64,000 nt of DNA from Neostapfia colusana (lineage: Eukaryota > Streptophyta > Magnoliopsida > Poales > Poaceae): assembly GCA_030760725.1 (NCBI GenBank), contig JASWHV010000012.1, positions 45,787,652 through 45,851,651 of the forward strand, in the 5' to 3' direction. Position numbers and translations under genes: made by a program. The notes under the pieces were generated by a model that saw nothing but the letters and a program-made list of their open reading frames with translations, did not search any database and had not been told where the DNA came from. This document shows, piece by piece, positions 21,479 to 31,690 of the stretch (position 1 is the first letter of the stretch; every line of letters starts with the position of its first letter).

Positions 21479-21500
21479 GAAATTCCCCTAGGGGAATTTC
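21479..21500. repeat. 22-bp perfect palindrome
   Basis: A self-complementary sequence centred on CCCCTAGGGG inside a GGGGAAATT-rich part of solo LTR J. It could form a hairpin in RNA or DNA. The function is unknown. Confidence 0.85.
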
Positions 21501-21710
21501 GGGGAATTTGGGGAAAATCAGGAAAATTGGGAAAATTTTGGAAAGATTGGGGAAGGGGGAAATTTGGAGAAAAAATTGGGGTGGCCCAATTTGGCTATTT
21601 TATTTATTTTATTTGCTTCTATATTTCTCTCTTTATTTCTTCCTCTTTTTAAATGCTTTTCTATATGAAAAATGTATGCAATGCATGGTAGTGAAATTTA
21701 GGGGGTTACA

Positions 21711-21957
21711 CCCTCCTCGACAGGGAGAGGTTCGGAGCCTAGGGGCACGTGGCAGCTCCGGACCTCACCTGAGCAGGGAGGCTTGGTCCAGGGCCAAGGG
21801 CACGTGGCGGCCCCGGAGCCCTCCTCGGCAGGGAGGAGATTCGGAGTCTGGGGACACGTGGCAGCTCCGGATCCCACCTCAGCGGGGAGTCTAGGTCGAA
21901 GCCAAGGATACGTGCTGGCTCCAGAGCCTAGACGCATGTGGCAGCCTCGGGGCTGAC
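21711..21957 (+). repeat. GC-rich G-box repeat block, part 2
   Basis: Continues the array of 18577-18972, with four or five further units containing CACGTGGC or a decayed form. The first five bases are the J target duplication and the last five (CTGAC) are the D target site. Confidence 0.8.
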
Positions 21958-22124
21958 TGTGACGCCCTCAATTCTGTGGAAGAACCACGGAACCGAGAAC
22001 TGATGCGTTTGTGTGCCTAGGATGTTCATCACACATACACATATCATCCACAAACTGAATTCAGAATATATATTACCATGAATAACAGAGTTTATTACAA
22101 TGTCTCATGAGTCTTGGACTCATG
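21958..22124 (-). repeat. Element D 3' LTR, segment 1
   Basis: The last 167 bp of the LTR in the sense direction, with TGTAATAAA at 22091-22099. It is interrupted at 22124 by element C, whose TCATG target lies at 22120-22124. Confidence 0.93.
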
Positions 22125-22280
22125 TGTGACACTCTCATTTTTGGTTTCTGCATGTATTCATGTTTCATGTAGAGAAAACATTTTAAAAGAAGTGGGGACA
22201 GAGAAAGAATTAAAAAAGATAGCCAAAAAGAGCAAAAATCCAGTTCACCAAGAGTGCCGAAGACAACTCTCGCGGCCCGC

Positions 22281-22830
22281 TGGCCACGTGGCGCCTTCGG
22301 AGCTCATCTCTGCAAATGGGGAGAGGTCCGACCCCATGGGACACGTGTTGCCCCCGGAGCTAGCCCAGCCACAGGACACGTGTCACCTTCAGAGCTAGTC
22401 ACCACGGAAATCAGAGGACCAGTCCCGCGGGATACGTGTCGATCTCGGAGCTCACCTCCGAGAGGTCCGGTTCTATTGGACACGTGTCACTGCCGGAGCT
22501 TATCTTCGGGAGGTCCGTCACTGTTGGACACGTATTAACCTCGGAGCTCGTCTCTAAGAAGAAAGGAAGTCTGGCGCTGTTAGGATACGTGGCACACCCG
22601 GAACTACCTCGGGAGAGAGGGAAGGTCCGGCACTGACACGTGGCGTGCGCGGAGCCACCTCTGAATAGAGAGGAGGTCCCGACCGCCAGGATACATGGCG
22701 CACGCGGAGCTCACCTTTGAAGGAGAGGGAGGTCTCGCTCGCTTGACACGCGGCATAACCGGAGCTCGTCCCTGCGGAAAGGGGGAGACCAGGCCCCGGT
22801 GGACATGTGGATCTTCCGGAGCTCATCACC
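22281..22830 (+). promoter_or_regulatory. G-box/ABRE array, element C 5' LTR U3
   Basis: About eleven imperfect units of 45-65 bp, each with ACACGTGTC, CACGTGGC or a decayed form such as ACATGTGG, followed by a CCGGAGCTC half. ACGTG cores are bound by plant bZIP and bHLH factors. The array ends about 190 bp upstream of the TATA box. Confidence 0.8.
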
Positions 22831-23022
22831 GCAGAAGTAACGAGTTCTGGAGAGGTTTTGGATTTTGTACGCATGGAAATACCAGTACGGAGAGGAAACC
22901 GACATAAATTCCACAATGTTACCGCACCAAACCAACTAAAGATAAGTTGTTAAGATTCAAACGACAATCTGGATAGGACTCTTATTCGAAATACAATCAG
23001 ATTAGGACTCTTCCTCTCCCGA

Positions 23023-23032
23023 TTATAAATAG
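23023..23032 (+). promoter_or_regulatory. TATA box, element C 5' LTR
   Basis: TTATAAATAG after the pyrimidine-rich TTCCTCTCCCGA; the copy in the 3' LTR is at 31103-31112. Same position as in A, D, E and J. Confidence 0.75.
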
Positions 23033-23526
23033 AACCCAAAACCCCAGGCCGAAACCACGAACTTCTTTTCCACCTCCTGAGCCGACGACTTAGAGCCCTA
23101 GCCCCCAACTCGCCGAGTAAAACCCATCGCCGGAGTTCAGTCGAGGAAGATCGCCGGGAGAGAGCCCCAACGATCTGTCTTGCTAAGAGAAGGACCCGAG
23201 ACCAAGAAGAACATAAGGTAGGTCTCCAATACCACCTTACGACATCGTCGCGTTTTCTTTGCATCTGTTCTTCGATTCCTTTCGAACAGAATCTTTCTTG
23301 TGGACAGATTACTTGTTAATCGGGTTGATCTAAAGACAAGATCATCGCCACATCCACATTTGATCCGAACACCTCTGTTCATCATAAAACCCATGCAAGC
23401 CATGCAAGAACGCGTACAAACTAAACTGCATCATAGGATTTACATGCATAAGCATCATCGCATCTGGTTAAAGTTTGTGCATGGTATTGATTGTTATGAA
23501 TCTTGTATGTGCGTGATCCTGTATAG

Positions 23527-23610
23527 AAGGACAAGCTCAGGGAGCTGTCTACGACGAGCTGCAACAACTAGGTTTCGAGATCCAAGAGCAACCGGAACCG
23601 CAAGAACAAG
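23527..23610 (+). other. Micro-exon-like segment, element C 5' LTR
   Basis: 84 nt between TGTATAG and GCAAGT. In the conserved frame it reads EGQAQGAVYDELQQLGFEIQ then EQPEPQEQ. A donor-like AAG/GTAGGT lies upstream near 23217, between the TATA box and this segment. Confidence 0.5.
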
Positions 23611-25083
23611 GCAAGTGCCCCTTGACCATATTGATCCTATGTTTTGGGAAACTATTTTGTTTTGCAAAAAGGTGTGTGTGCTGAGTCAAACATGATGGGA
23701 AACCCTTTTATAGGAGTTTACTAGTTTTGGTTAAACCACCCTTGTCGCCAGGGAAGTTTATGAGTCGGGTATGGCTTTTGCTTTTATGCTTTGCTGGGTC
23801 CATGGGATGGGGAAGCGAGATAGATGTGTCTAGCTAACTGCACTCGTAAAGATAATGAGAAAACTGATGTTGTTAATGGACATGGATCAGAGGGAGATCT
23901 TGGCAAGACTGGGTTGTGAATGAGGTAGCATGAGATGGTGGTTTACTTGCCGTAGATCTAAGGACCGGTTCATGCGAGCACATGCAAGGATAACAGTGCC
24001 ACCACAAGGCCAAGTATGGGTGTGGCTTAGCTGAGTAATTAGGTAAGTTGCTAGATTGTTATGGACCATGGAAGGCGCGGGGAATGGGAGTCGAGTGAGG
24101 ACTGCCCTGGGAACTGCATGGCACAAGAGGGGGCCCGTGGGTCGGAGAATTGGAGATTCTAGCCTTCCGGTGAAACCTTAGTGAGTCCATACATCTAATA
24201 ACCCCTTTGTAAAGGCTATTTTGTGATCTCTTGGCCATACACCGACGGTTGTGTACTGGTATAATGGAGGTTCTGCAGTTGTCGACGGGTGACGAAATCA
24301 CAAACTTGTGGGTAAAGAGGTGCAAACTCTGCAGAGTCTAAAACTATCATGATAGCCGAGCTTACGGTCACGAGCGCCTGGCCAACTTCCATGATTAGTT
24401 GGATGGTTATTTTGGGATGGTTTTGGTTATGGTTTTATTTTGGTTTTGTTTTCGGGACTGTTGAGTCCGGGTGATAAGATTGGTTGCATGACATTTGAGT
24501 CATGGCAACGAGATTGGTCTCGGTGTGAGACGGAATTGTTTATGAAATGAAATGGTAGCGAATGCGAGATGGTATTCGTGAGATGGTAGCGAATACAAGA
24601 AGGTATTCGTGAGCAAGAACAAGGTTGATTAATGTCTGGTTGGGACATGGAAGGTAATGAACACAATGGAGGTATGATTGGTATTTTAATACATGTTGGG
24701 ATTACATTCACTTAAAGATAAGTTGTTGTTTTATCGTGGTTTTCGATAAATAACTTTGCTTTCTGCAATGAGCCTTTTTATACCTACCTTGTTGTGAGCT
24801 ACATATCATATTTTCTTGCACTTGCTGAGTACATCATTATGCTCAAACTTGCATTATTATTTCATCATCAGCAACAGGAGAAGATTACTATGAAGACCAA
24901 GTGGAGCATTAGGCATGTAATCTGTTCTCAACCTTGATTGTGGGAATGGAGTAGATATGGAGCCACTGCTACTGCTTACAATTGCTTCCGCATTAATTAG
25001 AAGACTTCCGCTGCTAGAATGAAGACTTCCGCTGTTAGATTAAGACTTCCGCTGTGAGCATGAGTCCAAGACTCATGAGACAT

Positions 25084-25092
25084 TGTAATAAA
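25084..25092 (+). terminator. Polyadenylation signal TGTAATAAA, element C 5' LTR
   Basis: TGTAATAAA directly downstream of three TTCCGCTG copies; the corresponding 3' LTR copy is at 33146-33154. The R region would therefore run for about 2 kb. Confidence 0.65.
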
Positions 25093-25109
25093 CCCTGTTA
25101 TTCGTGGTC

Positions 25110-25134
25110 ATATATATATATATATATATATATA
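25110..25134 (+). repeat. TA dinucleotide microsatellite
   Basis: About thirteen TA units in the 5' LTR of C; the same place in the 3' LTR (33172-33180) has only about four. The expansion happened after insertion. Confidence 0.9.
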
Positions 25135-25243
25135 TTCTGAAATTCAGTTTGTGGATGATGTGTATATGTGTGATGAACATCCTGGGCACACATATGCATC
25201 AGTTCTCGGTTCCGTGGTTTTCCACAGAATTGAGGGCGTCACA

Positions 25244-25665
25244 GATTGGTATCAGAGCCACGGGTTGACGGTAGGTTACACGCTTAGATAGATCACATAT
25301 TGGTATCAGACACAGATTGGTAGCTAAGCCACGTTGACATAGGATGCAAGCCTAGGAAAGGCCATAGTTGGATCACAGATTGGCAACACCCTAAGCCATA
25401 TAGGACCCCCATTGAACAAGCCTTGAATAGGAGTTGTGTGAGCTCTTGTGATGATTGTTTGTGATTATGTGCTTAGTGTGAGTTGTGGGACGCCTCAAAG
25501 CGTTGTCCATATCCACACATAAGTAGAAAAAGGTGTGAGATGCCTCAGCACTTGTTCACATCCTCATATGGGCTAATATATATAGTCCAATCCACCTTGA
25601 TGCATATAGTTAAGGGGATCTATCTAACCTTCTAACCTTCTATTCTATTTCGTTCTCTCTCACAG
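25244..25665 (+). other. Element C leader: primer site and PBS-like repeats
   Basis: TGGTATCAGAGCCACGG (25247-25263) is complementary to initiator Met-tRNA. Further copies of an ACAGATTGGTA-like core follow near 25295-25320 and 25374, each with a GCC-ACG-TTGAC-like tail. The rest (about 25400-25665) is non-coding and ends at the gag ATG. Confidence 0.85.
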
Positions 25666-28600
25666 ATGGTGAGAGGAAACGCCGGCCAAAGGAACATCCG
25701 TGACAACCAAGAGGATGGCCACGATGAAGTTCCTGTTAACCCCGGAGCTGGTGAGAACAACATGGAACGGTTGATGGCCATGCAGAATCAACTCATGCAA
25801 ACCATGATCCAGACTTTGGGTCAGTTGCAGGCCAACAACAACAACCCCGTTCCGGCACCACCACCACCACCATCGCCGGCTCATAACAGACTGGGAGAGT
25901 TCATGAGGACTCGACCATCCACCTTTGCTCAAGCTAACAACCCCATGGAGGCCGACGACTGGTTGAAATCCATGGAGAAGAAGCTTGCCATAGTGCAGTG
26001 CAATGACCGAGAGAAGGTTCTTTTGCATCGCACCAACTCATGGGAGCTGCCGCTGACTGGTGGGATGCCCTATGCAACGCTCATGTCAACTCTGAGGTGA
26101 TCACTTGGACTGAGTTCAAGGAGAGTTTCCGCTCTTATTACATCCCTGCTGGTGTAATGATGCTCAAGAGACAGGAGTTTGAAGGTCTCCGCCAAGGACA
26201 GAGAAGCGTGAATGAGTATCTCAACAAGTTCACACAACTGTCCCAGTATGCCCCTGAAGATGTCAACTCAGACCAGAGGAAGCAATACTTATTCATGAGA
26301 GGGTTGAGCAATGAGATTCAGGTACAGCTCCTCAACAATGACTACGCGAGCTTCCAGAAGCTGGTTGACAAGGCTATAGTAGTCGAAAGCAAGATCCGAG
26401 AGATCGAGCGAGAGTGCAAGAGGAAGATGCCATACCAGCCCCAAGGGAGCAACGTACGACCTCGGTACATGCCCCCAGCCGCACCGCAGTATGGATCGAC
26501 CGCTCCTGCATACCGCCCTAGTCAGCCACCACAGCAACGACCCGTTGCACAAGCACCTCGTGTGCCCTTGCCTCCTGTGCCCTGACCCAACATGGGCGCT
26601 CCTGTTCAAAACCCTGCCCCAACGTACCTGCTGCCGTAGGCAACAGGGCATGCTTTGCATGCAGGGAAACAGGACATTTCGCGAGCAAGTGCCCGGGGAA
26701 AGGCCCTGGACAGCAAGGCAATGTGCCCAAGCAGAACCCGCGACCGAACGGAGGGGACAATCAAGGAAACCGTGGACAGCAGAACTATGCTCGCGACAAC
26801 GTGAACCATGTCTCTGCTGAGGAAGCACAACAGGCTGAGGACGTCATACTTGGTATGTTCTTTGCCAACTCCAACCCAGCCACCATCTTATTTGATTCTG
26901 GAGCATCACATTCCTTCATATCATCCAAGTATGTTGCCAAGCATAATCTACCCATATCACACTTGAGTTGTACTATGTTGGTTAATTCTCCCGGTGGATA
27001 GATGAGGACTAATATAGTATGTCCGAAAGTAAGCCTTAAAATAAGGGGGGTAGACTTCCTTGCCAATCTCATTGTCTTGGATTCCCAAGGGCTTGACATA
27101 ATACTCAGGATGGACTGGTTAAGCAAGCACAACGGGGTAATCCAATGTGCTGAAAGAAGCGTGCATTTGACAAATGAGCACGGTATTCGTGTCGAGTTCG
27201 AGTCAGCCCAACAAACAACCGAAAGGGCAATTTTGAACCACGTCGAAAGAGCAACATTAGAAAGCATTCCAGTGGTTCAGGAATTCACGACGTGTTTCTA
27301 GAGGAGCTTCCAGGTATGCCACCTGACCGGGACATTGAGTTTGCCATTGATTTGGTACACGGAACTGCACCCATAGCAAAGAGACCCTACAGGATGCCCG
27401 TCAATGAACTAGTGGAACTCAAGAAGCAAATACAGGAGCAGTTGGAGAAGGGTTTTATACGTCCAAGCTCGTCCCCATGGGGAGCTCCTGTGCTCTTCGT
27501 GGACAAGTAGGATGGGACCCAAAGGATGTGCGTGGACTATAGTTCTCTCAACGAGGTGACAATCAAAAACAAATACCCTCTGCCCCGTATAGAAGACCTA
27601 TTCGACCAAATGAAAGGAGCCCGAGTGTTCTCCAAGATTGATCTTCGGTCAGGATACTTCCAGCTGAAGATTAAGCCCTCCGATATACCCAAGACATCCT
27701 TTCGAACACGGTATGGTTCGTATGAATATACCGTCATGTCTTTTGGGTTAACAAATGCACCCGCATACTTCATGTACCTTATGAACAAGGTTTTCATGGA
27801 GTACTTGGATAAATTCGTCGTGGTTTTCATCGACGACATTATGGTGTATTCAAAAAGTGAGGAGGAGCATGAAGAACATTTGAAATTGACCTTGCAGAAA
27901 ATGCGTGAGCATCAATTGTATGCCAAGCTTAACAAGTGTCAATTTTGGCTAAAGGAGATATCATTCCTAGGCCACATTATCTCCGAGGAGGGAGTATCGG
28001 TTGACCCCAAGAAAGTGGGAGATGTCCTGAAGTGGAACCAACCTCAAAACGTGAAGGACATTTGGAGTTTTCTTGGGATGGCTGGATACTACCGACGCTT
28101 CATCAAGGACTTCTCTAAGATAGCAAAGCCTATGACGGAGTTGCTAACGAAGGGAAAAGCCTTCAAATGGACACCAGCATGCCAAGAAAGTTTGGAGGAA
28201 CTTAAGAAAAGGCTAACCACAGCGCCGGTTTGGGTATTGCCGGACGTGAGCAAGAGCTTTGACATATATTGTGACGCATCCAGACAAGGGCTCGGATGTG
28301 TGCTGATGCAAGAAGGACAAGTGGTAGCCTATGCCTCATGACAATTAAAGAAGCACGAGCTTAATTATCCTACACATGACTTGGAGCTAGCAGCAGTAGT
28401 GCATGCATTGAAGATTTGGAGACATTATATCCTTGGTCATCGATGCGAGATCTATACGGATCATAAAAGCCTCAAGTACATATTTACACAAACGGACTTG
28501 AATTTGAGGCAACATCGATGGTTGGAACTCATCAAGGATTACGATGTTGGAATCAACTACCACCATGGAAGGGCCAATGTAGTAGCTGATGCATTGAGAC

Positions 28601-30175
28601 GGAAGGGAGCATGTCACCAACTCACGATTTGGGAGCTACCACCCGAATTACGTAAGGAATTCGAACGGTTACACCTCGGATTCTTGAACAACATGGAAGT
28701 GATGGAAATCCACTCTTCATTGGAGCAAGAGATAAGAGATGGCCAAGCAACGGATGAGGAGATTAAGGAGATCAAGGAAAGGATCCGACAAGGAATAGAG
28801 AAGGATTTCAAAGAAGATGAGAAGGGTACGCTTTGGCTAGGAAGAAGGATTTGTGTGCCTAACGTAAAGCACATCCGCGACATGATATTAAAAGAGGCAC
28901 ATGATTCACCCTATTCCATACATCCCGGAAGTACCAAAATGTACAAGGACTTGAAGACTTGTTATTGGTGGGATGGTATGAAAAGGGATATAGCCGAATA
29001 CGTTGCCCTATGCTACACATGCCAACGGGTGAAGGCCGAACATCAAAGACCCGCTGGATTGTTGCAACCCTTGAAGGTACCCGAGTGGAAGTGGGGGGAC
29101 ATCAGTATGGATTTCATCGTCGGATTGCCACGTACTCAATCGGGTTATGACTCCATCTGGGTTATCATGGACCGATTGACAAAAACAGCCCATTTTCTCC
29201 CTGTAAGGGCCAAGTACAACGTTGCACAATTAGCCGAGTTGTACATGGAGTAGATCGTGTGCCGTCATGGAGTCCCAAGGAGGATAGTCTCAGATCGAGG
29301 TTCTCAGTTTACCTCTAGATTTTGGAGGAAGCTGCAGAAAGCTATGGGTACACAACTGGATTTAGCTCCGCCTATCACCGACAAACCGATGGACAAACTG
29401 AAAGGACAAACCAAATTTTGGAGGACATGTTGAGAGCTTGCGCCTTGAAACATGGGCGTAGTTGGGATAGGAGTTTACCGTACGCAGAATTCTCCTATAA
29501 CAACAGCTATCAAGCTAGCTTGAAGATGTCGCCTTTCGAAGCATTGTACGGTAGACGGTGTAGAACGCCGCTGTTTTGGAACGAGACCGGAGAGAACCAG
29601 GTGTTTGGATCTAAAGTGCTACAAAAGCTGAAAAGCAAGTCCAAACGATACGGGAGAACTTAAAGGCTGCTCAGTCACGACAGAGAGGCTATGCGGACAA
29701 TAGGCGAAGGAAGTTAACCTTCGAAGTAGGAGACTTCGTATACCTTAAGGTATCACCTATCCGTGGCCAACGACGTTTCAGCGTCAAAGGCAAGCTAGCA
29801 CCTCGCTACATCGGACCATTTAAGATTTTGGACAAGCGAGGAGAAGTAGCCTATCAACTAGAGCTCCCAACATATCTCTCCGACATACATGACGTGTTTC
29901 ATGTATCCTAGCTCAAGAAGTGCTTGAGAGTACCAGAGGAGCAAGTACCAATGGAAGAGCTTGAACTTCAAGAGGACCTAACTTATGCGGAACACCCTGT
30001 CCGAATTTTGGACGTAAGGGAAAGGGTCACAAGGAACAAAGTGATCCGATGGTGCAAGGTACAATGGAGCCATCACACCGAAGCTGAAGCGACATGGGAG
30101 CGTGAAGAAGACATCAAGGCAGAATTTCCTCATCTATTCTCTACTAACGAATCTCGAGGGCAAGATTCAATTTAA
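25666..30175 (+). pseudogene. gag-pol: Gag-Pol pseudogene of element C (chromovirus)
   Basis: Gag starts MVRGNAGQRNIRDNQEDGHD. The CCHC knuckle is at 26651-26692, protease DSGA at 26894-26905 and reverse transcriptase FIDD at 27826-27837; RNase H, integrase and chromodomain (about 29975-30140) follow. In-frame stops lie at 26583, 26999, 27508, 28339, 29251 and 29908. Most are explained by one base change from a sense codon in the relatives; those at 26583, 28339, 29251 and 29908 fit C-to-T. Single-base losses shift the frame near 26020, 26612, 27285, 29364 and 29625. The natural stop TAA overlaps the polypurine tract. The copy cannot make a polyprotein. Confidence 0.95.
27038..27055 (+). other. 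Internal polypurine-tract-like run in protease region of C
   Basis: AAAATAAGGGGGGTAGAC inside the coding region closely resembles the true tract before the 3' LTR (TTTAAGGGGGTAGATT). It codes KIRGVDF. Equivalent runs occur in E and D but not in B. It could act as a second plus-strand primer site or be a coincidence of codon choice. Confidence 0.45.
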
Positions 30176-30186
30176 GGGGGTAGATT
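30171..30186 (+). other. Element C polypurine tract
   Basis: TTTAAGGGGGTAGATT directly before the 3' LTR start TGTGACACCC. The gag-pol stop codon TAA lies within it. Confidence 0.9.
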
Positions 30187-30340
30187 TGTGACACCCTCAT
30201 TTTTGGTTTCTGCATGTATTCATGTTTCATGTAGAGAAAACATTTTAAAATAAGTGGGGATAGAGAAAGAATTAAAAAAGATAGCCAAAAAGAGCAAAAA
30301 TCCAGTTCACCAAGAGTGCCGAAGACAACTCTCGCGGCCT

Positions 30341-30905
30341 GCTGGCCACGTGGCGCCTTCGGAGCTCATCTCCACAAATGGGGAGAGGTCCGACCCCGTG
30401 GGACACGTGTTGCCCCCGGAGCTAGCCTCTGCGGAGAAGCAAGGCCAGCCACAGGACATGTGTCACCTTTGGAGCTAGCCACCGCGGAAATCAGAGGACC
30501 AGTCGCGCGGGATACGTGTTGATCTTGGAGCTCACCTCCGAGAGGTCCGGTTCTATTGGACACGTGTCACCGCCGGAGCTTATCTCCGGGAGGTCCGTCA
30601 CTGTTGGACACGTGTTAACCCCGGAGCTCGTCTCTGAGAAGAAAGGAAGTCTGGCGCTGTTAGGATACGTGGCACACCCGGAACCACCTTCGGAGAGAGG
30701 GAAGGTCCGGCACTGACACATGGCGTGCGCAGAGCCACCTCCGAATAGAGAGGAGGTCCCGACCGCCAGGATACGTGGCGCATGCGGATCTCACCTCTGA
30801 AGGAGAGGGAGGTCTCGCTCGCTTGACACGCGGCACAACCAGAGCTCGTCCCTGCGGAAAGGGGGACACCAGGCCCCGGTGGACACGTGGAGCTTTCGAA
30901 GCTCA
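30341..30905 (+). promoter_or_regulatory. G-box/ABRE array, element C 3' LTR U3
   Basis: Same array as in the 5' LTR, with one extra half unit. Intact CACGTG cores include those near 30347, 30405, 30562, 30610 and 30883. Others have decayed to CATGTG or CACATG, as expected from loss of methylated CpG. Confidence 0.8.
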
Positions 30906-31606
30906 TCACCGCAGAAGTAACGAGTTCTGGAGCGGTTTTGGATTCTGTACGCATGGAAATACCGGTAAGGAGAGGAAACCGATATGAATTCCACAATGTT
31001 ACCGCACCAAACCAACTAAAGATAAGTTGTTAAGATTCAAATGACAATCTGGATAGGACTCTTATTCGAAATACAATCAGATTAGGACTCTTCCTCACCC
31101 GATTATAAATAGAACCTAGAACCCCTGGCCGAAACCACAAACTTCTTTTCCACCTCCTGAGCCGACGACTTAGAGCCCTAGCCCCCAACTCGCCGAGTAA
31201 AACCCATCGCCGGAGTTCAGTCGAGGAAGATTGCTGGAAGAGAGCCCCAACGATCTGTCTTGCTAAGAGAAGGACCCGAGACCAAGAAGAACATAAGGTA
31301 GGTCTCCAATAGCACCTTACGACATCGTCGCGTTTTCTTTGCATCTGTTCTTTGATTCCTTTCGAACAGAAGCTTTCTCGTGGATAGATCACTTGTTGAC
31401 CGGGTTGATCTAAAGACAAGATCATCGCCACATCTACATTTGATCCGAACACCTCTGTTCATCATAAAACCCATGCAAGCATTGCAAGAACGCGTACAAA
31501 CTAAACTGCATCATAGGATTTACATGCATAAGCATCATCGCATCTAGTTAAAGTTTGTGCATGGTATTGATTGTTATGAATCTTGTATGTGCGTGATCCT
31601 GTATAG

Positions 31607-31690
31607 AAGGACAAGCTCAGGGAGCTGTTTACGACGAGCTGCAACAACAAGGTTTTGAGATCCAAGAGCAACCGGAACCGCAAGAACAAG
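31607..31690 (+). other. Micro-exon-like segment, element C 3' LTR
   Basis: 84 nt between TATAG and GCAAGT. In the conserved frame it is like the 5' copy, with changes at a few positions (for example QQL to QQQ) and no stop. Confidence 0.5.

Larger units (their letters stand above)
18973..21710 (-). mobile_element. Solo LTR J (A-related chromovirus)
   Basis: A 2738-bp LTR without internal domain. It starts TGTGACACC and ends GGGTTACA on the plus strand, with sense on the minus strand. Flanks are CCCTT and CCCTC, a target duplication with one mismatch. In the sense direction the first ~50 bp matches the start of the A LTR. It carries a 28-bp minisatellite, a TATA box, the micro-exon-like segment (20473-20556) and TGTAATAAA (19100-19108). 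Unequal recombination between two LTRs is the usual origin. Confidence 0.88.
22125..25243 (+). repeat. Element C 5' LTR
   Basis: 3119 bp from TGTGACACTC to GGCGTCACA. U3 contains the G-box array (22281-22830). The TATA box is at 23023-23032, the micro-exon-like segment at 23527-23610, three TTCCGCTG copies at 24985-25055, TGTAATAAA at 25084-25092, and an expanded TA repeat at 25110-25134. Confidence 0.95.

Noticed and set aside
23300..23695. 131-residue ORF in the C LTR (MDRLLVNRVDLK...), overlapping the micro-exon-like segment in another frame
   Set aside because: In the first half of the segment, changes between families favour the Glu/Gln-rich frame. The LDHIDPM stretch in this frame is also partly kept in B, so it is rejected with moderate confidence only.
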